64,000 nt of DNA, from contig JAAZXB010000016.1 in assembly GCA_014240375.1 (NCBI GenBank), positions 1 through 64,000 of the forward strand, read 5' to 3'. The notes beneath the pieces are model-generated. The model saw nothing but the letters and a program-made list of their open reading frames with translations, was not told the DNA's origin and did no database searches. Position numbers and translations under genes: made by a program. Shown here piece after piece: positions 57,136 through 64,000 of this stretch (its first letter is position 1; every line of letters begins with the position of its first letter). The stretch comes from Planctomycetota bacterium (GTDB taxonomy: Bacteria > Planctomycetota > UBA8108 > UBA1146).

Positions 57136-59151
57136 TCAATCGGTCTTGAACGGTGCCGCGGGCAATCCATGACTGGAGACCAGGTTGGCCCGCACCGGAT
57201 TGTCTTGCCATGCGTATCGAACGGCAGTGGGTGAATCTACATCTGGATGAGTGATGCGAAGCTGTCCCCCATCCATCACCTCGACCTCTGCCCAGTGCCA
57301 GGACCCATCGGATCCCTGCAGGGCGAATCCATCGATCTTCTTCCCACGGCGACCGGTAAGTCCATCTCCGGCATGATCGAAGGAGAGCACCATGCCCTTT
57401 CCATCGACGACATGACTGCGATAGAAGGGCCCCGACACGGGGAGATCATCCCTGTCGTGACAGCGGTTGAGCGCCCAATCTGCGAGTCGCTTGCCCACCG
57501 CCTGCTTGTTACGCGGATGGATATCGCGAGCATCGCCGACATCGGTCAGGACCACCAACCCGGTGTTGCGAACGACTCGATGAGTGAAGTCCTGCGCATC
57601 TCGAAGCGTCGCCCAGCCACCCTGGACCGGGTTGTCGCTGGTCGCCTTGAACGCTGCCAACTGCACGATGCCGAAGGGGAAATCTCCTTGACCCCAACTC
57701 TCTCTCCACGAACCGATCATCAGCGGTAACAACTCTGCATATTCGGTAGCCTGTCCCGCATTCGATTCTCCCTGGTACCAGATGGCTCCGCGGATTCCGT
57801 ATCCGCTGAAGGGAGAGAGCATCGCATTGAACATCACACCCGGATCACCCGTCTTACGACCAGGAGCCTCCGGTACCGCTGGTGGACTCGGTCCTCGATC
57901 ACCAGAGAAAATGTTTCCTCGGTTGATCTTCCAGTTTCCAGCCAGCCCGATCGCCTCGTCATCCTTGGCACTGACCGGACGGATCTTGATCGCCGAAGGC
58001 GCTCCGGTGATTCCACCGGCTCCACCGGTATCGAGGGCGGCAATGGCGATGATCGCCTCACCCCCCTCTACCAGATCACCAGATATGGTGTAGTTACGCA
58101 TCAATGAGTGTTGATTGGTGGTACGACCGACTTCCTTACCATCCCAGTAAGTGATGTCGGCATCATCGATGGCGCCCGGTTGCAGCAGCAGATCCTGACC
58201 CTTCCACTTCTCCGGTACTTCGATGGAAGTCCTGTACCAGACGAATCCATCCCAACCCTCGTTCTTTCCCGCCCACAACCCTGGAACTGGCATCTCTTCC
58301 CAGCTCTCATCGGAATAGGAGGGCTCAGCCCAGGCACCGACGACCCCTGGATCTCCGTCCAGTTTCTTGTTCCACCATTCGCCGGTCCTTTCTTCGAACT
58401 GAGAGACTCGCTCGCGATACAGTTTCTCGATCTCTTCTGCCGATCGATCTCCCCAGCGCGCCACTTCTCTCTCCATCTTCGAAACACGTTCCTTGAATCT
58501 TGGATGGCGCTTCATCGCCACCGTCGATGTCCACGGTTCGATGCGAGTTCCACCCCAGTTGACATCGAGTATCCCAACGGGGACTCCCAGCTCCTCATAC
58601 AGTCGACGCGCCATGAAGGTGCCGATCGCCGTGAAATTCCCGGCCGTGGCCTGAGTTGAGACTTCCCAGGCTGCGGCAATGTCGTACTCGGGTTTCCTGG
58701 ACAGAAGATGCGGCGCCTTGATCCTGCGCAACCAGGGGAGGTCCCCTGCGGCAATCTCCTGCTCTGCATTCATCGAACTGCGAACTTGCCATTCCATGTT
58801 CGACTGGCCACCACAGAGCCACACTTCACCGACCAGAATATCCTTCACAACGATGGTCCCATCCGATCCAACGATGGTCATCGATCGACCCTCTGCGCTG
58901 GCTGCGATCGGATCCAGGGTGACGGACCATTGGCCATCCGCGTCTACCTCGGACTTCTTCTGCTGGCCAGCGAAGCGGACGGTCACCTCAGTGCCAGGAG
59001 CACCGGTGCCCCACACCGGCAAGTCCAGATCTCGCTGCAATACCGCGTGATCGCTGAACACTGCCGGAACATCGATGGCCAGGACAAACGAGGAGAAGAG
59101 CATTAAACTGCTGGTGAGCAGCCACTGTGCGCAGTGGATCGGTTTCATCAT
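57136..59151 (-). CDS. secreted sialate O-acetylesterase-type SGNH hydrolase
   Basis: A 671-residue protein: signal peptide (about 1-25), the catalytic serine in WLCGGQSNMEW (about residues 112-122), an immunoglobulin-like insert, GIRGAIWYQGESNAG, and the C-terminal catalytic Asp/His segment DIHPRNKQAVGKRLADWAL. The family removes O-acetyl groups from sialic acids or plant and algal glycans in the periplasm. A perfect AGGAGGTCA site precedes the start. An inverted repeat lies 41-64 bases upstream. It is not in an operon with its neighbours. Confidence 0.92.
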   Translation of the reverse strand: MMKPIHCAQWLLTSSLMLFSSFVLAIDVPAVFSDHAVLQRDLDLPVWGTGAPGTEVTVRFAGQQKKSEVDADGQWSVTLDPIAASAEGRSMTIVGSDGTIVVKDILVGEVWLCGGQSNMEWQVRSSMNAEQEIAAGDLPWLRRIKAPHLLSRKPEYDIAAAWEVSTQATAGNFTAIGTFMARRLYEELGVPVGILDVNWGGTRIEPWTSTVAMKRHPRFKERVSKMEREVARWGDRSAEEIEKLYRERVSQFEERTGEWWNKKLDGDPGVVGAWAEPSYSDESWEEMPVPGLWAGKNEGWDGFVWYRTSIEVPEKWKGQDLLLQPGAIDDADITYWDGKEVGRTTNQHSLMRNYTISGDLVEGGEAIIAIAALDTGGAGGITGAPSAIKIRPVSAKDDEAIGLAGNWKINRGNIFSGDRGPSPPAVPEAPGRKTGDPGVMFNAMLSPFSGYGIRGAIWYQGESNAGQATEYAELLPLMIGSWRESWGQGDFPFGIVQLAAFKATSDNPVQGGWATLRDAQDFTHRVVRNTGLVVLTDVGDARDIHPRNKQAVGKRLADWALNRCHDRDDLPVSGPFYRSHVVDGKGMVLSFDHAGDGLTGRRGKKIDGFALQGSDGSWHWAEVEVMDGGQLRITHPDVDSPTAVRYAWQDNPVRANLVSSHGLPAAPFKTD

Positions 59152-59191
59152 CGAATGACCTCCTGGGGAATCGTTACCTTGCTACTGAGTA

Positions 59192-59215
59192 CGACCTGAA
59201 CGAATCGTCAGGTCG
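59192..59215. promoter_or_regulatory. 8-bp perfect inverted repeat upstream of the esterase
   Basis: CGACCTGA (59192-59199) and TCAGGTCG (59208-59215) flank an eight-base spacer, 41-64 bases before the esterase start. The position fits an operator. A hairpin terminator for the ZnuA-like operon is less likely because no T-run follows. Confidence 0.45.
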
Positions 59216-59307
59216 ATCGGGGACCGCAAAATCGGCTCCCTGTAAAATCTACGGCTGGAATGATCGTCCGCTCTGCTCAGGGTCAGGTCAAGGAGGGGCG
59301 AGAAGGG

Positions 59308-60294
59308 TCAAGGTCGCTCAGGAGTGCCATTCAGGACCTGTTCCAGGCGATCCAGCAGCTGTTGCTGCGTCTCCAGATAGTGTGGATACTCTTCTCCCAG
59401 TGAATCGGCCACCGGCCAGACCACGCTGACCAGGCCGGTCTGAAGAAAGATCTGCTGGGCCAGTGGCTCTGACGGTTGCTGATTCCACAGCAAGATCGTG
59501 GCACCGGTGCTGGCCTGAAGTTGCGTGAGATCCGCTGCGAGGCGATCGTTCCACTGCCCTCGTGCATCGAGATCGATGCGTCGCGTCGACCACCCCATCT
59601 TGGCGGCGGGATAGACCCAGAAGGGACCGCTGGTCACGACCGAGAGCCCCGGATGACGACTGGCCAGCTGGGACATCCGTTCTGCGACGGCTTCGAGTTG
59701 CGCCGCCAGCAGATTCCAGCGCTGCTCCACCGCGCCTCTGTGATCGGGCAACTGTTGAATCAATCGATCACGAATCTTTTCCCCTTGCAGGAGCAGGAGG
59801 TCTGGATCGAGCCAGGTATGGCCGGCGATCCCCTCGTAGGAACTACTGCCTTCTGGACCATGACTGTGAGTCACTACATCTGGATAGTGAAGCCACCGAT
59901 CTCGGCAGGCTCGTGCCACTTCAACACTCTTGACGATAGGAAGCGAGTACCGACGTGCCCACCCCTCCAGGTTCGCCCCGTTGAGGAGGATGAGATCCGC
60001 CTCTGCCAGCGCAGAAAGCGATGCGTCATCCGGTGTCCAGCGGGCGGGATCGGCACCCGCGGGCATCAGCGCCACCACTTCACCCGATTCCATCATCAGT
60101 TCAGATGAAATCCATGCCAGCGGTGAGACGGAAGCCACCACCTGCAACGGAGCCGCAGAGCCCGAGATCGACGAATCACCGGTTTCCGAAACCGGAGTCG
60201 TTTCCATCGAACAGCCGATGCATGCGGATACCACCAGCAACAGCAATAGTGGGTACAGCGATAGACGAGGTAACATCGAGCAGTCCTTCATCAT
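59308..60294 (-). CDS. ZnuA-like substrate-binding lipoprotein lacking usual metal ligands
   Basis: A 328-residue lipoprotein with lipobox LVVSACIGC and the ZnuA/TroA fold: VVASVSPLAWISSELM, LMPAGADPARWTPDDASLSALAEADLILLNGANLEGW, and GHTWLDPDLLLLQGEKI. In Zn/Mn-binding members the first ligand histidine is in GADPHxYxP; here it is ADPARWTP. The third (usually HxxxxYL) reads TSGPFWVYP. Only the middle histidine block (about residue 155) is kept, so tight zinc binding is doubtful. It overlaps the permease gene (ATGA). The ABC partner is an FtsX-type permease rather than ZnuB, which is unusual. A later ATG (60276) could also start it. Confidence 0.82.
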   Translation of the reverse strand: MMKDCSMLPRLSLYPLLLLLVVSACIGCSMETTPVSETGDSSISGSAAPLQVVASVSPLAWISSELMMESGEVVALMPAGADPARWTPDDASLSALAEADLILLNGANLEGWARRYSLPIVKSVEVARACRDRWLHYPDVVTHSHGPEGSSSYEGIAGHTWLDPDLLLLQGEKIRDRLIQQLPDHRGAVEQRWNLLAAQLEAVAERMSQLASRHPGLSVVTSGPFWVYPAAKMGWSTRRIDLDARGQWNDRLAADLTQLQASTGATILLWNQQPSEPLAQQIFLQTGLVSVVWPVADSLGEEYPHYLETQQQLLDRLEQVLNGTPERP

Positions 60295-61469
60295 GGTAAG
60301 AGCAGCGGGCCTTCGGCGATGAATCGGATTGCAGCAATCGCCAGCAAGTACGACAGGAAACCACCGGAAAGAACCACGATCGAAACCTCGGTAAAGAGCA
60401 AGCGGGCGACAAATCCTCGAGGTGCTCCGATCCGCTCGAGCGTTTTCACCTCTCGCTCCCGGACCTTTACATCGAGGGTGACGATCAAAATCAGAAGTAA
60501 TGTCGTCGCCACGATGACCAGCATCGAGTTGGCATCTAGAATTGCCTTCGCTCTCATCACGACCGTCAGTAGTTCTTTGAGTTCTACCATCGAGTCGATG
60601 GTTTGCAGGTCCTTCTGCCTACGAAATCTCGATCGGAGAATCGTCGCACCCTCGTCATCCTTGGCGTCGATGATCAATGCAGTGATCGGCAACTGATCGG
60701 GATCGCCGTGGAAGTGGAAGCTATCCTCATTCTCCGCTGTCACTTCGACCGCTTCCACCACCGCTGCAGAGGCGGTGACATGATTGCTCTTGCTCTCCAG
60801 CACCAGGTGGAAATCCTTCTCCGGGTCGATTTTCAGATGCCCATGCCCTTCTCCGGTCACCACCCAGGAGGTGTGCAGACTGACGAACACCGCGTCATCG
60901 TCAGGAGTTCCGGTGGCCGGCAAGACCGCAGTCACCTTCAGCAACAGCGGATACGATCCCGCCAGATCATGGAGTTTGTGGACGTCTGTGGCGATGGTAT
61001 CGCCGACCGTCAGTTCAAGGCTCCTTGCGACTCCTGCTCCCAGTGCCGCTTCCGCCAGCCGTTGTGGCCAGTGATGCTCCTGGGCGAGACGGATCCCTCG
61101 AAATTCCTGGTAATCGGGAGTGGTGCCGACCAGCGGGTACTGATTCACCGATCCCTCCAGATGGATCGGAATCGGCACGCCAAGGCCGGACTCACCCGCC
61201 TCCATCGCCACCTTCATCTCGATGGATCGCTCGACCACACCGCGGTAGTAGAGTGCATGAATCAACAGGTCAGATCGACTTCCCGGCGCACCGACCACCA
61301 GTGGGGTCGACAACGCTCTCGCCTCCAACCGCGCTCGATACAGATCCAGCAATCCGTCAACCGCAGCGGGAAGAACCCCGACCAGTGCGATGCACAGGGC
61401 AAGCACCACGGTTCTTACCTTGTGATGAGCAAGCGAGCGTAGAGCCAATCTCAGCATCGGGCCACTCAT
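60291..61469 (-). CDS. FtsX/MacB-type ABC transporter permease
   Basis: A 392-residue permease with an N-terminal membrane segment (VRTVVLALCIALVGVLPAAVDGLL), a large extracytoplasmic domain (about 40-300), and a C-terminal group of membrane segments (LVIVATTLLLILIVTLDVKVRE; VSIVVLSGGFLSYLLAIAAIRFI) with the cytoplasmic coupling loop KTLERIGAPRGFVARLLF. This is the FtsX/MacB/LolCE topology, used for lipoprotein release, export or cell-wall control. Both ends overlap neighbouring genes by four bases, as in a tight operon. Confidence 0.87.
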   Translation of the reverse strand: MSGPMLRLALRSLAHHKVRTVVLALCIALVGVLPAAVDGLLDLYRARLEARALSTPLVVGAPGSRSDLLIHALYYRGVVERSIEMKVAMEAGESGLGVPIPIHLEGSVNQYPLVGTTPDYQEFRGIRLAQEHHWPQRLAEAALGAGVARSLELTVGDTIATDVHKLHDLAGSYPLLLKVTAVLPATGTPDDDAVFVSLHTSWVVTGEGHGHLKIDPEKDFHLVLESKSNHVTASAAVVEAVEVTAENEDSFHFHGDPDQLPITALIIDAKDDEGATILRSRFRRQKDLQTIDSMVELKELLTVVMRAKAILDANSMLVIVATTLLLILIVTLDVKVREREVKTLERIGAPRGFVARLLFTEVSIVVLSGGFLSYLLAIAAIRFIAEGPLLLP

Positions 61470-62131
61470 GAAACACTCCCTGACAGCTCCTCGACTCGAT
61501 CGAAGCCGTCGAGGATGGTCGAGTCATGGGTCACCACGATGACGGTAGCCCCGGTCAAATCCGCTTCCTCGAATAACAGATCGAGAACCGCTCTGCCCGA
61601 GGCCCCATCGAGACTACCGGTCGGTTCATCGGCGAGGATCAACGACGGAGAGGTCATCAATGCCCTGCACACGGCAGCCCGCTGTCGCTCTCCCTGGGAG
61701 AGTGCCCGCGGCTTTCTGTGCAAGAGCTCCTCGATTCCACAGCGACGAGATCGCTCGAGTAGCTTGGCGTGTTCTTCCTCGGTCGGTTCACGACCATCGA
61801 GCCACAATGGAAGAAAGGAGTTCTCCTTCACGTCGATGTGCTCGAGCAATTCAAACTCCTGAAAGACCAGCCCGATGTGCTCACGGCGGAACTTTCTCCG
61901 CCTGGAGTCCGAAAGCTGGTCGATCCGGGTCTCTCCGACCTGCACCTCTCCAGAGGAGGGGGAGAGAATGCCAGCGATGCACGAAAGAAGCGTCGTCTTC
62001 CCACAACCCGATGGACCCATGATGGCCACTTTTTCTCCCGCCTCGATGGAGATCTTGTCGACCCGAACAGGATGTTGTTGGCCAACATGGCAATGAACCA
62101 AGTCGCTGACCGATACACTGGAACCCGTCAC
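61466..62131 (-). CDS. LolD/MacB-type ABC transporter ATP-binding subunit
   Basis: A 221-residue ATPase with Walker A GPSGCGKTT (39-47), signature ALSQGERQR (143-151), Walker B LILADEPTGSLD (164-175) and the H-loop histidine VVTHD (near 202). Length and motif spacing match the LolD group, which partners FtsX-type permeases. It powers the permease encoded immediately downstream; overlap at both ends (ATGA) supports a fixed stoichiometry. Confidence 0.93.
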   Translation of the reverse strand: MTGSSVSVSDLVHCHVGQQHPVRVDKISIEAGEKVAIMGPSGCGKTTLLSCIAGILSPSSGEVQVGETRIDQLSDSRRRKFRREHIGLVFQEFELLEHIDVKENSFLPLWLDGREPTEEEHAKLLERSRRCGIEELLHRKPRALSQGERQRAAVCRALMTSPSLILADEPTGSLDGASGRAVLDLLFEEADLTGATVIVVTHDSTILDGFDRVEELSGSVS

Positions 62132-63342
62132 TTGATCAACTCCTGACCATCATCCAGACGCCGCTGTTCCACGACATCGACTCCATCTATCCGCCAGCCC
62201 TCACCAGGAATCCAACGAACATCGTACAGCGCGGTCGAGAGATTCTTCCGCCAGTGAGTGTGCCCCCAGTGCTTGACCGTTCCAATCACTTCCCACCGTG
62301 CGCGAACCTGGAACACCGGATCCACCACCGTATTGAGCGCGATGACTTCGGTGTCGAGAGATCGCACTGCTCGAACATCGCAAATTGCATCCTCTTCGAT
62401 CCTCATCATCAAACTTTCATGAATCTCGTCGTAGATTTGCTGCAGTAATTGCCCTGAAACACTTCGTTTGAGAAGTCGATAAATTTGATGCTCATCCTCG
62501 TAGTCGAAGGCACGGTAGATGTTCCGGTGAAGACTCTCGAAAAGTGCTTCTGCTTGCTCAGGAGGGGGAAGTTGCACAGGTGACAGCCAGAAGGGACGAA
62601 CCTCGACCTTGCTGGTTCCCAGGGTCGATGCGGCAAGCACCACACAGATCAAGGCCCCGATCACCGTGGCCCGGGAGAACTTCTTGGCTCTCCAGGCGAG
62701 ACGCAGGCCGATGATGCTGAACAGGATCGGCAGTAGATCGAGAGTGAACCACGGCATGCGGATTCCCGGTGCGACCAGCTCCGGATCGATCATCTTTTCC
62801 GCCTCCGGCGGGCTCCAGCTCCAACCAGGAGTATCTTCCTGGAAGCGATAAACCTGGTAGTCATCTCTGGTCGAGAGCACGTAATAAACCGATTCGAGCG
62901 GAAAACCATCTTCGGTGTCAAATCGGCTCCAGATGAAGTCGAGTTGTCTGGGCCGCGCCTTGGTCGGATAGATCACGGTGATGGCGGCGTAATTCATCAG
63001 GTCGTTGAGATCGAATCCTTCTTGATACTCCAGATCGGTTAGAACTGGAATCAGTTGCACCCCATCGACCTGGACGGGTGCATGTAGATCGAGCCAATCC
63101 ACCACTCGATTTCCGTATTCTCTCCAATCCCCTTCCAGGTCGGGATCGAGATCGTCTATTACCTTTGGATCGAGGGAGAACCAGTGGGTGAACAACGTTT
63201 CATCGATGAGCAGAAAGACTTCGGTTTCTGCTTCTCGCACATCCACTTCGATATTGATCGGCTTGGGGACATGCGAAGTGATGGCATCACCGGCATGCAC
63301 CATCTCAGACGAACTGGCGATGCCGACGAAAATGCACAGCAA
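62128..63342 (-). CDS. unknown protein, first gene of the ABC operon
   Basis: A 404-residue protein with a hydrophobic start, a beta-rich extracytoplasmic part (INIEVDVREAETEVFLLIDETLF), a membrane segment near residues 199-220 (PWFTLDLLPILFSIIGLRLAW) with a further hydrophobic stretch (TVIGALICVVLAASTLG), and a C-terminal part (RWEVIGTVKHWGHTHWRKN) that resembles a small NTF2/ketosteroid-type fold. I recognise no family. The TTG start is doubtful: hydrophobic codons continue upstream without ATG, GTG or TTG. Overlap with the ATPase gene places it in the transporter operon, so it is likely a partner or a substrate of it. Confidence 0.65.
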   Translation of the reverse strand: MLCIFVGIASSSEMVHAGDAITSHVPKPINIEVDVREAETEVFLLIDETLFTHWFSLDPKVIDDLDPDLEGDWREYGNRVVDWLDLHAPVQVDGVQLIPVLTDLEYQEGFDLNDLMNYAAITVIYPTKARPRQLDFIWSRFDTEDGFPLESVYYVLSTRDDYQVYRFQEDTPGWSWSPPEAEKMIDPELVAPGIRMPWFTLDLLPILFSIIGLRLAWRAKKFSRATVIGALICVVLAASTLGTSKVEVRPFWLSPVQLPPPEQAEALFESLHRNIYRAFDYEDEHQIYRLLKRSVSGQLLQQIYDEIHESLMMRIEEDAICDVRAVRSLDTEVIALNTVVDPVFQVRARWEVIGTVKHWGHTHWRKNLSTALYDVRWIPGEGWRIDGVDVVEQRRLDDGQELIK

Positions 63343-63440
63343 AACGAAGGTGAAATTGAAGGCGAATTCAAAAAGGCGTTCGGGTCGACCAGTGAATCTC
63401 GGTCGACTCGAACGCCTGGTAGTCTGCGCGACTGAATTAC

Positions 63441-64000
63441 TCAGCGAACAGCTCCCTGTTTTTTCTCTTCCTTCTTCTCTTCCTTCTTCTCTTCCTTGGG
63501 CGCTGCAGGAGTAGCCTCATCCGACTGATCTCTATTGGGCCGCGGCCACTCGATGATGGCTTCCATCTTCTTTCCATCACGCTCGAATACGACCTTTCGC
63601 TTCGCTTCGCCCGCCATGATGGCGCGGATCAAGGAGCGGCGATCGCTCACTTCCTCATCGCCGATCTTGAGGATCTTGTCCCCGGCCTTCATCCCGGCCT
63701 TGGCCGCGGTGGAATCAGGCATCACCTCCTCCAGTGTGGTCCCGTCGAGCATCACTCCCAGTCTCCGACCACCACCACCACCACCACGTCTGCGTCCTCC
63801 ACCCTCTTCCAGCATCCCTTCGCGCGACAGAAGTCCGTCGAGATTTCCCACACCCAATGCCGTGAGGGCGATCACCGTCGTCGAATGCTTCAGGTACTCC
63901 GGAATCACCAGGTCAAAGGTGTCAAACTGGGTGTGAATCCCGTGCCACGTATCGGCACGACCTTCCTGGGTCCAGAAGAACCCTGGCACACCGCGAGCGA
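63441..64000 (-). CDS. M28-like peptidase C-terminus with PDZ domain, 5' part outside window
   Basis: The frame is open to the window edge. It has the end of a metallopeptidase fold of the M28 type (FFWTQEGRADTWHGIHTQFDTFDLV), a glycine-rich linker, then a PDZ domain (RRLGVMLDGTTLEEVMPDSTAAKAGMKAGDKILKIGDEEVSDRRSLIRAIMAG) and a Lys/Glu repeat (EEKKEEKKEEKK). PDZ often recognises C-terminal or misfolded segments, suggesting a secreted peptidase. Catalytic residues that I would need to confirm this are outside the window. It stops 98 bases before the first gene of the ABC operon. Confidence 0.75.
   Translation of the reverse strand, partial: ARGVPGFFWTQEGRADTWHGIHTQFDTFDLVIPEYLKHSTTVIALTALGVGNLDGLLSREGMLEEGGGRRRGGGGGGRRLGVMLDGTTLEEVMPDSTAAKAGMKAGDKILKIGDEEVSDRRSLIRAIMAGEAKRKVVFERDGKKMEAIIEWPRPNRDQSDEATPAAPKEEKKEEKKEEKKQGAVR

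Overview
The window reads as chromosomal DNA of a GC-rich member of the Planctomycetota. The main evidence is a set of families typical of that phylum: a Cytochrome-C/DUF1549/DUF1553 protein paired with a DUF1501 protein (5.3-10.4 kb), a DUF1587/1592/1588/1585 protein paired with a DUF1552 protein (53.3-57.0 kb), a DUF1080 protein, a CxPSR sulfatase, a sialate O-acetylesterase, and secreted proteins with dockerin-like EF-hand tails. I cannot place it below phylum. I see no rRNA, tRNA, CRISPR array, insertion sequence, integrase or phage gene; this looks like core chromosome with planctomycete accessory genes mixed in.

Layout. 0-5.3 kb: partial DUF1080 gene coupled to a lipoprotein gene, a small membrane protein with its own terminator, a sodium:solute symporter, and two tandem paralogous membrane-anchored coiled-coil proteins whose upstream regions are also duplicated. 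5.3-10.4 kb: DUF1501 and DUF1549/DUF1553 operon. 10.4-18.2 kb: an orphan membrane protein, bL33, a CapD/PseB-like epimerase, a pentaheme cytochrome with a dockerin-like tail, and E1 alpha/beta of a 2-oxoacid dehydrogenase. 18.2-23.0 kb, minus strand: UDP-glucose dehydrogenase, UDP-xylose synthase, NAD kinase and a sigma-54-activator-like regulator with altered motifs. 23.1-31 kb: DEAD-box helicase, groEL/groES, a receiver-domain protein, MgtE and a second sigma-54 activator. 31-38.3 kb: HEAT-repeat secreted protein, a group 2/3 sigma-70 factor, a terminator lying directly on the apt ribosome binding site, apt, a TldD-type protease and an acyl-CoA dehydrogenase. 38.5-45 kb: secreted dockerin-tailed protein, octaheme cytochrome with a TPR tail, and a YgiQ-type radical SAM protein. 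45-49.2 kb: RluA-family pseudouridine synthase facing a three-gene overlapping operon (FHA protein, thioredoxin-like protein, AlkB). 49.2-59.2 kb: RlmI-like methyltransferase, sulfatase, divergent SRPBCC paralogs, the DUF1592/DUF1552 pair and the esterase. 59.3-64 kb: a four-gene, end-overlapping ABC operon with a ZnuA-like lipoprotein, then the C-terminus of an M28-like peptidase with a PDZ domain.

The most interesting signal is in the FHA operon. The middle gene is interrupted by a single in-frame UGA at 47298-47300. The frame stays coding-like on both sides, there is no good restart site after it, and a perfect 7-bp hairpin with a G in the apical loop starts at the right distance downstream for a bacterial SECIS element. 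This is a candidate thioredoxin-like selenoprotein. Other points worth following are the terminator/Shine-Dalgarno overlap before apt, the loss of the Walker B glutamate and the GAFTGA change in one activator, a ZnuA-like protein lacking metal-ligand histidines in an exporter-type ABC operon, and repeated 15-21-bp tandem duplications whose unit size is a multiple of three inside genes.
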